DNA of 64,000 nt from Hymenobacter aquaticus (GCF_004765605.1 NZ_SRLC01000002.1:1116001-1180000), one strand, 5' to 3'; counted from the first letter of the stretch, positions 16,290-24,597 are shown. Numbers and translations are program-made. The notes: generated from the sequence alone by a model not told the origin.

Positions 16290-16606
16290 GAGAAAGGGAC
16301 TCAAAGGAAGTAGGTGTGTAAGAATGCTCACAAAGAAACAAAACAATATTGATATAATGCAGTGAAGCGAAAAAAATGTTGCAGTATGGTAAGAAATAAT
16401 AGTGTGACTCTGCTTTCGGTAAGGTGTGCCTATTACAGCAGCGCCAATAAAAACAAAGAACGCCACGAATGGCTGATGTATCCGGCATTGACGGATACAT
16501 CAGCCATTCGTGGCGTTTTAACCTAACCAAGCCCGCTTTTGCCAGCGGGTTTGTTGATCAGCGCTTTGTATATTTTCCTGGTATTGGCACCTAGCCAGGA
16601 TCTTGT
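16290..16606. other. Gap dominated by a long perfect hairpin
   Basis: A 317-nt region between two leftward genes. 16300-16450 is AT-rich and holds a TGTGAC copy at 16403. 16459-16517 is the perfect 26-bp inverted repeat listed separately, and 16528-16553 forms a second, 9-bp stem (CCCGC/GCGGG core). No coding frame of good quality was found. Confidence 0.6.
16459..16517. repeat. Perfect 26-bp inverted repeat with 7-nt loop
   Basis: The left arm (16459-16484) begins AACGCCACGAATGGCTGATG and the right arm (16492-16517) is its exact reverse complement, with loop GCATTGA. The outer flanks are TTTT on the right and, read leftward, TCTTTGTTTTT. It can act as a terminator in both directions and follows the LytTR regulator gene, but it is much longer than needed for termination. 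Confidence 0.9.
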
Positions 16607-17338
16607 TTAGAACTTATTCAGGCGCTGTAGTACTTCCCGCAGGTACGTCTGACCGATGGGAATTTGCTTGTTCTCGATCGTAATGGTATTATCCTCAATA
16701 GCTTGCACTCGTTTCAGATTGACGATAAAGGAGCGGTGGGCCCGCACAAAGGTGGCACCGGGAAACTTCTCCTCCACGGCCTTCATAGTACTATAAACGA
16801 TGAGCTTGCTGTGAGGCATGACGATGTGCACGTAGTCGCCGAGGGCCTCGACGTAGCATACATCGTTGAAGAGCACCTTCACCAGCTTCGTATCCACTTT
16901 CACGAAGGTGAAGTCGGGGTCGACGCTGGTGGCGGCGGGCGTAAGCGGCGCGGGCTCGGCGGCGTCTTCGAATAGTTCCAGGGCTTTCTGGGCGGCTTTC
17001 AGGAACCGGGCGTAGCTGACGGGCTTAACCAGGTAATCGACCACGTCGTATTCAAAGGCGGCCACGGCGTATTCCTTGCTGCTGGTGATGAGAATTACCA
17101 GGGGCGGGTTTTGCAGGGTGCTCAGCAGGTCGAGGCCCGACATCAGGGGCATTTCGACGTCCAGAAACAGCAGGTCGACGGATTGGGTCCGGAGCAGCTC
17201 GGCGGCGGCCAGGGCGTTGTCGTAGGTGCCGACTGCGGTTAGAAAGGGAGTATTGGCAATGCAGTTGGCAACAATCTGCACGGAAAGCGGGTCGTCGTCC
17301 ACAATCAGGCAACGCAGGGGAGAGGAAGGTACTGGCAT
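16607..17338 (-). CDS. LytTR-type response regulator
   Basis: A 243-residue two-component regulator. The receiver domain (1-125) has the acidic pocket DDD (14-16), the phospho-acceptor D60 in LLFLDVEMP, the T/S of ITSSKEY and the Lys of LVKPVS. The LytTR DNA-binding domain (~140-243) shows FVKVDTKLVKVLFNDVCYVEALGDYV (seen as CYVEALGDYV), FVRAHRSFIVNL and the C-terminal IPIGQTY. LytTR regulators usually pair with a His_kinase (LytS-like) sensor, absent here. A REC-Hpt gene lies 56 nt upstream on the same strand, so both may be in one phosphorelay. Confidence 0.9.
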   Translation of the reverse strand: MPVPSSPLRCLIVDDDPLSVQIVANCIANTPFLTAVGTYDNALAAAELLRTQSVDLLFLDVEMPLMSGLDLLSTLQNPPLVILITSSKEYAVAAFEYDVVDYLVKPVSYARFLKAAQKALELFEDAAEPAPLTPAATSVDPDFTFVKVDTKLVKVLFNDVCYVEALGDYVHIVMPHSKLIVYSTMKAVEEKFPGATFVRAHRSFIVNLKRVQAIEDNTITIENKQIPIGQTYLREVLQRLNKF

Positions 17339-17394
17339 AGGGCCAAAGGTTATAAGAAGAGCGGAGAAGTGAAATAGAGCCGGGAGGATATGTA

Positions 17395-18219
17395 TCAGAA
17401 GGTGTGCGGATGTAAGCGCGCTTCCAGCTGCGGGTACAAGTCATCCAGCTGCTGCCCCACGGCCTCGACCAAGGGCTGAGCCGCGGCTGGGCTGATGGCA
17501 GTAGCGGGCCGTTCGAGCTGTTCGAGCAACTGCTGCAAAGGCTGCACGCCAAAGTACACCACCTGGCCCTTCAACTTGTGGGCTATGCGGGCCCGCGTAG
17601 CCGGCTCAGCGTGAGCGGAGGCCTGCACCAGCTCCTGGTAAAGCGGGGGCGTCTGGTGCAGAAAGGTGCCAATAATCTGCGCGATAAATCCTTCGTTACC
17701 GGCGGCCAGCTCTTCCAGAATGCTCCAGTCGGGGGCGGCCGGGCTGCCTGCGTGGGCATCTGCGGAAGCGGCAGCGGAATCGGAGGCCGGGGTAGCGCGG
17801 CGGGTGTAATGGGCCAGGCTGGCGTGCAGCAGCGTGGGGTCGAAGGGCTTGGCCAGGGTGGCATTCATGCCGGCCGCCAGGGCCTGGGCCTGGTCGGCGG
17901 CCGAGGCGGAGGCGGTGAGGCCGATGATGGGCAGCTGGTGCAGCGGCGAGTGGCTGCGCAGCTGCCGGGTAGCCTCGTAGCCATCCATTTCCGGCATCTG
18001 CACGTCCATTAGTATCACGTCGAATGCCTGGGACGTAGCCAGCTCCACGGCCTGCCGGCCATTGTCGGCCAGGGCTACTTCCACGTTCCAGTCTTCCAGC
18101 GCCCGACACACCACCAGCTGGTTCAGCTCGTTGTCGTCGGCCACCAGCACGCGCAGGGCCGGCTCGAAAGGGGGAAGAAGGGCGTTGGAAAAAGGCATAG
18201 CGGAAGAAGCTGGGAGCAT
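17395..18219 (-). CDS. Receiver-Hpt phosphorelay protein
   Basis: A 274-residue protein joining a receiver domain and a histidine phosphotransfer (Hpt) domain. The receiver shows VLVADDNELNQ, phospho-acceptor D72 in ILMDVQMPEMDG, IIGLTA and LAKPF. A Ser/Ala-rich linker (~140-165) leads to the Hpt with the active histidine H214 in IAHKLKG. This order is the tail end of hybrid kinases; here it stands alone with no kinase part in the preceding 25 nt or gene. It may pass phosphate to the LytTR regulator downstream. Start is uncertain: ATG at 18219 or at 18198 (MPFSNAL). Confidence 0.85.
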   Translation of the reverse strand: MLPASSAMPFSNALLPPFEPALRVLVADDNELNQLVVCRALEDWNVEVALADNGRQAVELATSQAFDVILMDVQMPEMDGYEATRQLRSHSPLHQLPIIGLTASASAADQAQALAAGMNATLAKPFDPTLLHASLAHYTRRATPASDSAAASADAHAGSPAAPDWSILEELAAGNEGFIAQIIGTFLHQTPPLYQELVQASAHAEPATRARIAHKLKGQVVYFGVQPLQQLLEQLERPATAISPAAAQPLVEAVGQQLDDLYPQLEARLHPHTF

Positions 18220-18244
18220 GAGGGCTACCCCCTGAAACGGAATA

Positions 18245-20281
18245 TTACTTGCCCAGTACTTTAAATTCGGTGCGGCGGTTGAGCTGGCGGCCGCCTTTCG
18301 TGTTGTTGGTCGCCACGGGCTGGGTGTCGCCGTAGCCGGCGAAAGTCAGGCGGCCCTTGTCGATGCCCTTGCTCACGAGGTAATCAACTACGGCTTTAGC
18401 GCGGCGCTGGCTCAGATCCTTGTTGTACTCGGCCTTGCCCACGTTGTCGGTGTGGCCCGAAATTTCGAGGCGCAGGGCCGGGGTTTCCACCATCAGCTTC
18501 TGCAGCCGCTCCAGCTCGGCGGTACTTTCCTTGCGGAGGCTGGCCTTGTCGAAGTCGAAGAAAATGTTGTTGAGCACCACTTTCACGCCCACGTCCAGCT
18601 TCTTGAGGGCAATATCCTTCACCACTTCCGAATAAGCCGCGCCGGCGGGCAGGTCGAAGTTTTCGGAGTGGAACAGGTAGCCTTCCTGCCGGGCCACGAT
18701 GCCGTAGTTGACGCCCGAGGGCAGCGACACCAGGTAGCGGCCCGACTGCGCGTTGGCCCGGAACGAGGCAATCAGCTCGTTGCGGGAGTTGTCGACCACG
18801 TCAATGGTGGCTTCCAGGGGCTGCTTGCTGGCTTCGTCGGTCACCACGCCTTTCAGAATCGTGACCTGGGCCGTGGCAATGGGCACTGGTGGGGCCAGGG
18901 AAGCTTCCTTCACCGGCTGGGCGCGGGAGGCCAGCAGCTGGTCTTCCTGCGACAACACCGGCGGCTTTTCGGCGCCCAGAAACGTAATCTGGTAGATGTC
19001 TTTGCTGCCCAGGCCATCGTCGCGGAACGAGGAGTAGTAGCCGTGGCGGCCCGAGGCCGAAATCACGAAGAACACGTCGTCGTCGGGGGTGTTGATGGGC
19101 CAGCCCAGGTTTTCGGGCTCACTCCACTTGCCGTTCTCGAACACCGACTTGAAGATGTCGTAACCGCCCATCGAGTTGTGGCCTTCCGAGCTGAAGTACA
19201 TCGTCTTGCCATCGGGGTGCAGAAACACGCCTTCTTCGCCGTAGGGCGTGTTGATGGTCGGGCCCAGGTTGACGGCCGGGCCGCGCCCTTCGATTTCGAC
19301 TTTATAAATGTCGCGGCTGCCCAGGCCACCCTGTTTGTCGCTGACGAAGTACAGGCTGCGGCCGTCCGGGGTGTAAGCCGCCGACGACTCGTGGTACTTG
19401 CTGTTGATGCGCGCACCCATTTTCTCGGGCTTTTTCCAGACCGCGCCGCGCAGCTCGGCTTCCTGCAGGTCGCCGCCGTTGTCTTCCACGTACACCAGCA
19501 TGCGCTGCCCGTCGGGGGCCAGGCCCACGGTGGCGTCGTGGCCCTCGTTGTTGACGGGCTTGCCCAGGTTGCGGGCCGCCGACCAGCCGCTGGCCGTGCG
19601 CGTGCTCTGGTAAATGTCCTCGAAGAAGCCGCCGGTTTCGGGGTCCCGCTCCTTGCCCGTCGAGTTGTCGCGGCGCGAGGTAAAGAGAATCACCGACTCA
19701 TCGGCCGAAATGACGGCACCGTAGTCGGCGTAGGGCGAGTTGATGGCCGCGCCGATGTTGTCGATAAAAACCCGGGAAGGCTTTTTCTCCAGCTTCAGGC
19801 CATTTTCACACTCCTTGATTTTCTTGGTAATGGCGGCCGTGAGCTGGGCCGTGTTCTTGCCGGCGGTGGCGGGCTGGGCCGCTTTGTACTCGGCAATGGC
19901 CTCGGTCCACTTGGCGTTCAGGTGCAGGCCCTGGCCCAGCAGGTAGTGAATGCGCGGGTCGATGTCGGCGTTGAGCTGGTAGGCTTTCTGCAGGTAGGGC
20001 AGGGCCCGGGGCTTGTAGCCCGAGTGCAGGTAACAGTCGCCGATGCGCAGGTTGAGGCGGGCGTTGCTGGGGTTAAACTTCTGGGCGGCGAGGTAGTGGG
20101 GCAGGGCCTGCTCGTAGCGGGGCGGGTCCATGTCGTACCACTCGTCGCCGGTCTTGACCTCCCGCTGGGCCTCCTTCAGCCCGTCTTTGTCGGACCGGAA
20201 ATTGTCTTTGTCGAACTCCACGTTTTGGGCGGCGGCCACCTGGGCCAGCAGCAGCAGCGCTAACAGCAAAAATCTAGACAT
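18245..20281 (-). CDS. PorE-like TPR / PD40-propeller / CRD / OmpA protein
   Basis: A 678-residue envelope protein. After a signal peptide (FLLLALLLLAQVAAAQ) come TPR-like helices (~50-140: PSNARLNLRIGDCYLHSGYK in part), a PD40/WD40-like propeller (~180-430: SADESVILFTSRR, TPDGRSLYFVSDK, GYDIFKSVFENGKWSEPENL in part), a carboxypeptidase-regulatory-like domain (~470-555: LKGVVTDEASKQPLEATIDV) and an OmpA C-terminal peptidoglycan-binding domain (FFDFDKASLR, ISGHTDNVG, NRRTEF). This domain order is that of PorE, which anchors the T9SS to the cell wall, but PorE is a lipoprotein and this one has no lipobox Cys. It may be a paralogue with a general envelope role. Confidence 0.85.
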   Translation of the reverse strand: MSRFLLLALLLLAQVAAAQNVEFDKDNFRSDKDGLKEAQREVKTGDEWYDMDPPRYEQALPHYLAAQKFNPSNARLNLRIGDCYLHSGYKPRALPYLQKAYQLNADIDPRIHYLLGQGLHLNAKWTEAIAEYKAAQPATAGKNTAQLTAAITKKIKECENGLKLEKKPSRVFIDNIGAAINSPYADYGAVISADESVILFTSRRDNSTGKERDPETGGFFEDIYQSTRTASGWSAARNLGKPVNNEGHDATVGLAPDGQRMLVYVEDNGGDLQEAELRGAVWKKPEKMGARINSKYHESSAAYTPDGRSLYFVSDKQGGLGSRDIYKVEIEGRGPAVNLGPTINTPYGEEGVFLHPDGKTMYFSSEGHNSMGGYDIFKSVFENGKWSEPENLGWPINTPDDDVFFVISASGRHGYYSSFRDDGLGSKDIYQITFLGAEKPPVLSQEDQLLASRAQPVKEASLAPPVPIATAQVTILKGVVTDEASKQPLEATIDVVDNSRNELIASFRANAQSGRYLVSLPSGVNYGIVARQEGYLFHSENFDLPAGAAYSEVVKDIALKKLDVGVKVVLNNIFFDFDKASLRKESTAELERLQKLMVETPALRLEISGHTDNVGKAEYNKDLSQRRAKAVVDYLVSKGIDKGRLTFAGYGDTQPVATNNTKGGRQLNRRTEFKVLGK

Positions 20282-20334
20282 GAGGACAGCTTTCTTGCAG
20301 AGTATGAAGAGCGTAGGGTGAGGAGCGGGGCATT

Positions 20335-21399
20335 CTATTCGGCGCCGCAGCCGGAGTTGGCGGCGTAGCTGGTACCGGTTTCCAGGCCCAGCTCGGCGGC
20401 TTTGCGCCAGTCCTGGCAGGCCCCGTCGGCGTCGCGCAGCATTTCGCGGGCGTGGCCCCGGTTCATGTAGGCCTCGGCGTACTGCGCGTTCAGGCCAATG
20501 GCTTTGGCGGCATCGGCGGCGGCGCTTTTGTAGTCTTCCAGCTTGAGGTAGGCGGCGGCGCGGTTGTTCCAGGCAAAGGCGTAGCCGGGGTCCAGCTCCA
20601 GGGCCTTGCTGAAGTCTTCCACCGCGCCTTTGTATTCGCCGGCGTCGTAGCGGGTGCTGCCCCGGTTGGTGAAGGCGGTGGCGTTGTCCTGCTTTTTGCT
20701 CAGGTACGTGTTATAATCGGCCAGGGCACCTTTCAGGTCGTTGGCGCGGCGCTTGGCGGCGGCCCGGTTCAGCAGGGCCGGCAGAAAATCGGGCTGCAGG
20801 CTCAGGGCCTTGGTGTAGTCCTGGATGGCCGCGTCGAAGTTGCCGAGCTTGCGCTGGGCGCTGGCCCGGTCGTGGTAGGCGTAGGCGTAGCCGGGGTCGA
20901 CCTTAATGGCCTGGTCGAAGTCGGCCTTGGCGGCTTTGAAGTCGCCTTTCTCGAAGAGCAGCGCGCCGTGGTAGTACCAGGCCGGGGCGTAGTCGGGCTT
21001 GATTTCGGCGGCTTTGCCGTAGTCCAGCTCGGCTTCGGCCTTCTGTCCCAGCGCCTCCTGCGCCTGGGCCCGGCCGAAGTAGTTGCTGAAGCCCGTAGCC
21101 TCCAGCTTGATGGCCTGGTCGTAGTCCTGCACGGCCTGCTGGTACTCTTTCAGCTCGTAGCGGGTGGTGGCGCGGTTGTAGAAGGCCTTGGCAAAATCGG
21201 GGCGCAGCGTCAGGGCCCGGTCGAAGTCCTGAATGGCGGCGCGGTAGTTTTTGCCGTTGTATTTGGCCACCCCGCTGTTGTAGAGCTTTTCGGCCTGCTG
21301 GGCCGGGGGCAGGGTGGAGGCGCGCACGGTATCTACCTGGGCCTGGGCTGCCGTGGCCGACAACCCAAGACCGAGGGCAAGGAGTAGGACTTTCTGCAT
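20335..21399 (-). CDS. Exported protein made of nine tetratricopeptide repeats
   Basis: A 354-residue protein with a signal peptide (VLLLALGLGLSATAAQA) followed by about nine 34-residue TPR units from residue 35 to the end. Examples are AAIQDFDRALTLRPDFAKAFYN in part, AVQDYDQAIKLEATGFSNYF and AVEDFSKALELDPGYAFAWN. Consensus positions (W/L-G-Y-A-F-A-P) are well kept. Such repeats mediate protein binding, presumably periplasmic. It is followed 53 nt later by the PorE-like gene on the same strand, which also has TPRs, so an envelope-complex role is plausible. A variant promoter TACATTTA lies at 21435-21428. Confidence 0.88.
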   Translation of the reverse strand: MQKVLLLALGLGLSATAAQAQVDTVRASTLPPAQQAEKLYNSGVAKYNGKNYRAAIQDFDRALTLRPDFAKAFYNRATTRYELKEYQQAVQDYDQAIKLEATGFSNYFGRAQAQEALGQKAEAELDYGKAAEIKPDYAPAWYYHGALLFEKGDFKAAKADFDQAIKVDPGYAYAYHDRASAQRKLGNFDAAIQDYTKALSLQPDFLPALLNRAAAKRRANDLKGALADYNTYLSKKQDNATAFTNRGSTRYDAGEYKGAVEDFSKALELDPGYAFAWNNRAAAYLKLEDYKSAAADAAKAIGLNAQYAEAYMNRGHAREMLRDADGACQDWRKAAELGLETGTSYAANSGCGAE

Positions 21400-21427
21400 C
21401 GGAGAGAAAAAGAGTCAGCTAACTCGT

Positions 21428-21435
21428 TAAATGTA
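21428..21435 (-). promoter_or_regulatory. Variant -7 element (TACATTTA) before the TPR gene
   Basis: On the minus strand TACATTTA lies 29 nt before the ATG at 21399. The same variant (TAnnTTTA) occurs before both cold-shock genes in this window. Confidence 0.4.
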
Positions 21436-21478
21436 CTTTTAATTTGCCTGAACGGCGCAACCACGGCTTTTCTTTCTT

Positions 21479-21778
21479 CTACCGGCGGATTTCGGGCTGA
21501 GCCCGCACCAGCTGCTCCCATTCGTCGGCCAACGAGCCCGCAAACGCGCTGCGGCCGGCCCGGCGGTACCAGTAGGCGGCGTTGGCCGCGTCGCCTTCCT
21601 GGCGGTGCAAATAGGCGTGCAGCCAGTTGTGGCGCTGGTCCCGGTCCGTGACCTGGGCCAGGGTGTGGGCCTGCTCCCACTGCTGGCGGCCGGCGTACCA
21701 CAGCCCTTGCAGCACCAGCGAAATGCCGGTCGGTGGTTCGGCCGCTCCCAGGCTGGCCACGAAGGTTTCGTACGTCAT
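21479..21778 (-). CDS. Small conserved-looking soluble protein
   Basis: A 99-residue protein, MTYETFVASLGAAEPPTG at the start, Trp/His/Tyr-rich (ISLVLQGLWYAGRQQWEQAH, HNWLHAYLHRQEGDAANA). The helical pattern with two amphipathic hairpins resembles a TPR-like mini-domain seen in small bacterial proteins of unknown function. No signal peptide. The frame extends 26 codons upstream, but the ATG at 21778 follows directly on a perfect -7 element (CAAATATA, i.e. TATATTTG, at 21790-21783). If that is the real promoter the mRNA would have almost no leader. Confidence 0.65.
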   Translation of the reverse strand: MTYETFVASLGAAEPPTGISLVLQGLWYAGRQQWEQAHTLAQVTDRDQRHNWLHAYLHRQEGDAANAAYWYRRAGRSAFAGSLADEWEQLVRAQPEIRR

Positions 21779-21782
21779 GGCG

Positions 21783-21790
21783 CAAATATA
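21783..21790 (-). promoter_or_regulatory. -7 element TATATTTG abutting a start codon
   Basis: Exact TAnnTTTG match on the minus strand ending 5 nt before the ATG at 21778. No TTG is at the -33 position. If functional, transcription would begin at or close to the start codon. Confidence 0.35.
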
Positions 21791-21942
21791 TTGAACAGGA
21801 AATACGGGCGGCGGTGTTAGGAGGCTAACCATTCGCCGCGTCGGCGGTTTAAGCAAGCGTGGCGGCCGGAGTTTGCGTATTTTTGTCTGGCCCTCGGCTC
21901 TTACTCATCTGATTTTTCTCACTTCCAGCCCATTTCCCAACA

Positions 21943-22365
21943 ATGGCAACGTATCCTGAATACATGGTAGCTCCCATCCGGCAAGACCTCACGTCGGCCG
22001 GCTTCGAGCAGCTGATGACCCCCGAAGAAGTTGATTCGGTTCTGAACACGCAGAGCGGCACGGTGCTGCTGGCCGTCAACTCGGTGTGCGGCTGCGCCGC
22101 CGCCAAAGCCCGCCCCGCCCTGAAAATGGCCGTGTCGAGCTCCGAGAAGAAGCCCGCTAAGCTGGTCACGGTATTTGCCGGCATGGAAACCGAGGCCGTA
22201 GCCAAGGCCCGGGAGCACATGCTGCCCTACCCGCCCTCCTCGCCCAGCATTGCCCTGTTCAAGGACGGCGAGCTGGTGCACGTCATCGAGCGGCACCACA
22301 TCGAAGGCAACGACCTGATGCGCATCGTCGACAACCTGCAAGGCGCGTTCGAAGAGTATTGCTAG
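21943..22365 (+). CDS. BrxA/BrxB-family bacilliredoxin
   Basis: A 140-residue protein of the YphP/YqiW (DUF1094) family, which removes bacillithiol from oxidised protein thiols. The active-site CGC motif is in NSVCGCAAAKARPAL. The start MATYPEYMVAPIRQDL and YPPSSPSIALFKDGELVHVI are family hallmarks, and the length is typical. The last residue is a further cysteine. Bacillithiol-type redox systems are known in Bacteroidota. The gene is divergent from the small gene at 21778 and ends in a repeat-rich gap with a terminator. Confidence 0.93.
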   Translation: MATYPEYMVAPIRQDLTSAGFEQLMTPEEVDSVLNTQSGTVLLAVNSVCGCAAAKARPALKMAVSSSEKKPAKLVTVFAGMETEAVAKAREHMLPYPPSSPSIALFKDGELVHVIERHHIEGNDLMRIVDNLQGAFEEYC

Positions 22366-22505
22366 TTGTTAGTTGTCAGTTGTTAGTTTCGACGGCTCAT
22401 TGACAACTAACAACCAACAAAAAGGCCCGAAGCATCCGCTTCGGGCCTTTTTTAATGAGTAAGTGCCAGCACAACCTGACAACTAACAACCAACAACCAA
22501 CAACT
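22365..22505. repeat. 7-bp-period repeat arrays (GTTGTTA family) around a terminator
   Basis: Directly after the bacilliredoxin stop come GTTGTTA, GTTGTCA, GTTGTTA and GTTTCGA (22364-22390). Reverse-complement units TGACAAC, TAACAAC, CAACAA follow at 22400-22420, and again TGACAAC, TAACAAC, CAACAAC, CAACAAC, TAATATC at 22476-22508. The arrays are in opposite orientation and can pair with one another. A related array is found inside the gene at the right end of the window (63398-63503). Confidence 0.75.
22419..22453. terminator. Bidirectional terminator
   Basis: AAAAAGGCCCGAAGC and GCTTCGGGCCTTTTT arms (15 bp, perfect) with a 4-nt loop, between the convergent bacilliredoxin and M3 peptidase genes. 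Confidence 0.85.
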
Positions 22506-22509
22506 AATA

Positions 22510-24597
22510 TCAAAGCCCCAAGGACTTAAAGAAGGCGTCCTGGTTGGGCTCCCGGCCCAGGAACTCCTTCACGAGGTTGTATTCCTCGTCGGTGCCGCCG
22601 CGGGCCAGGATCATGTCGCGGTAGCGCAGGCCGGTCTTCTGGTCCATGATGCCGTTCTTCTCGAACACGGAAAACATGTCCTCGGCGTAGACCTTCGACC
22701 ACATGTAGCCGTAGTAGCCCGCCCCGTAGCCGGTGAGGTGGCCGAAGGCGGCCTGCATGTTGGTGCCGTCGAGGTAGGCGAAGGGCGTAATCTGGTTTTG
22801 CAGGCGCTTCACCACGTCGGTGCTGGTTTCGGGGCCGTTGGGGTCAAACTTGTCGTGCAGGGTCATGTCGAGCGTGCCGTACAGGATCTGCTGGGAGGCG
22901 GCCAGGCCCGAGCCCACGTTGCGGGCGGCCCACATCTTGTCGTAGAGGGGCTTGGGCAGCACCTCGCCGGTCTGGTAGTGCTTGGCGAAGGTCTTCAGGG
23001 CGTCGTAGTTCCAGGCCCAGTTTTCCAGAATCTGGGACGGGGCCTCCACGAAGTCGCGCTTCACGCTGGTGCCCGACTGGCTGCTGAGCTCGGCCGTGGT
23101 CAGCAGGTTGTGCATCACGTGGCCAAACTCGTGGAAGAAGGTCACGACCTGGGCGTGGCTCATCAGGGCCGGCTTGCCGGGCGTGGGGGCGTTGAAGTTG
23201 CACAGCAGCACGGCCTGGGGCAGCTGGTAGCCCTTGGGGGTGGCCTTGCCGCTGGTCACGCCGAAGCAGGCGGCGTGGGTGTACTTGTTGTCGCGGGGGA
23301 ACAGGTCGAGGTAGAAGCGGCCGATGAGCTTGCCGTCGCGCTGCACCTCAAACATGCGGGCATCCTTGTGCCACACCGCCGGGTCTTTCACCTCCGTAAA
23401 CTTCAGGGCAAACAAGCTCTGCGTGGTCTGAAACAGGCCATCCACCACCTTGCTCACCTCGAAGTATTCCTTCACCTTCTCGCCGTCGAGCTGGTACTTG
23501 TCCTTCATCAGCAGGTTGTTGTAGAACGAGCTTTCCCAGGGGTTGATGGTTTTGGCGGCGGGGTCTTTGGTGTAGGCGCGCTTCACCACGAGCAGCTCTT
23601 CCAGATCCTGCTGGCTTTTCTGCTTGACGCGGTCCACCAGTTTGGTTTCGAAGGCCCACACCGTTTCGGGGGTTTTGGCCATGCGCGAGCTGGTCTGGTA
23701 GGCGGCGTAGGTTTTGTAGCCCAGCAGCTGGGCCTTTTTCTGGCGCTCAATGAGCAGCTGCTTGAGCACCTCCAGATTCTTGTCGGCGGCGCGGTTGTTA
23801 TATAAGGTGTAAAGCTGCTTGCGCAGGGCATCCGACTCGGCGTACTTCATGAAGGTGCCGTAGGCGGGGCCGTCCAGCCCGATGCGGTAGGCGTCGCCGG
23901 CCTTGGGGCGGCTCTTCACGTAGTCGTCGGGCAGGCCCTTCATGTCGGCGGCATTCACCAGCAAAAAGCCCTGGTCTTTGGCAATGTTGGCCCCGAAGGC
24001 CAAGCTCAAATCCCCGATTTTGTCGTTGATGGCCTGCAATTCCTTGCGCTTCTCGGCCGTGAGGGCAAAGCCGTTGCGCTCGTAGTCCTCCACCGTTTCG
24101 GTCAGGTACTTCTTGCGGGCCCCGGTCAGGCTCTGGGCTTCCTTGGTCTTGGAGTAGTCCTTCACGGCCCGGTACAGCTGCTCGTCCAGCTCCAACTCGT
24201 TGCCGTACTTGCTGATCTGGGCAATGCTGCGCTGGGCCTGGTTGCGGATGGCCGAGTCGGGGCTGGCGTTGAACAGAATGCTGATGGGACCGTACACGCT
24301 GCCGCCCTGGTCGCCCAGGTTATCGAGGGCCAGCATGGTATTGGCGAAGGTGCGCTTGGCGGCCGGCACCTTGTAAATAGCCTGGAGAGAGGCCTTGGTG
24401 CCGGCAATAAAATCGTCGGTGGCCCGCTTCACGTCGGCCTTGGTGGCGCGCCGAAAGTCGATGACCTGGTTGAAGCCCGGCGTGAGCGGGTTGGCGGGCG
24501 GGGCGGGCTTGTCGGCGGCCGGGCTACTCAGCGCGGCCAGGCTGGCCAGCACCGTGAAGCCCAGCTGCCGGGCACTCAGGGAGGAGAATGTAAGCAT
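22510..24597 (-). CDS. Exported M3-family oligopeptidase (Dcp/thimet-like)
   Basis: A 695-residue zinc metallopeptidase. The zinc motif FFHEFGHVMH (HExxH, ~residues 485-490) and the downstream Glu region of DFVEAPSQILENWAW are diagnostic of peptidase family M3, which cuts short peptides. The N-terminus MLTFSSLSARQLGFTVLASL, ending near LSSPAADK, looks like a signal peptide, so it likely works in the periplasm, as with dipeptidyl carboxypeptidase Dcp. A 15-codon upstream extension is discarded because the signal peptide starts at 24597. In this window it is one of several systems that could handle peptides, but it lies 9 kb from the peptide-permease operon. Confidence 0.9.
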   Translation of the reverse strand: MLTFSSLSARQLGFTVLASLAALSSPAADKPAPPANPLTPGFNQVIDFRRATKADVKRATDDFIAGTKASLQAIYKVPAAKRTFANTMLALDNLGDQGGSVYGPISILFNASPDSAIRNQAQRSIAQISKYGNELELDEQLYRAVKDYSKTKEAQSLTGARKKYLTETVEDYERNGFALTAEKRKELQAINDKIGDLSLAFGANIAKDQGFLLVNAADMKGLPDDYVKSRPKAGDAYRIGLDGPAYGTFMKYAESDALRKQLYTLYNNRAADKNLEVLKQLLIERQKKAQLLGYKTYAAYQTSSRMAKTPETVWAFETKLVDRVKQKSQQDLEELLVVKRAYTKDPAAKTINPWESSFYNNLLMKDKYQLDGEKVKEYFEVSKVVDGLFQTTQSLFALKFTEVKDPAVWHKDARMFEVQRDGKLIGRFYLDLFPRDNKYTHAACFGVTSGKATPKGYQLPQAVLLCNFNAPTPGKPALMSHAQVVTFFHEFGHVMHNLLTTAELSSQSGTSVKRDFVEAPSQILENWAWNYDALKTFAKHYQTGEVLPKPLYDKMWAARNVGSGLAASQQILYGTLDMTLHDKFDPNGPETSTDVVKRLQNQITPFAYLDGTNMQAAFGHLTGYGAGYYGYMWSKVYAEDMFSVFEKNGIMDQKTGLRYRDMILARGGTDEEYNLVKEFLGREPNQDAFFKSLGL

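Noticed and set aside
18452..20263. 603-codon open frame antisense to the PorE-like gene
   Set aside because: Same mirror-frame composition; the opposite strand has full domain support.
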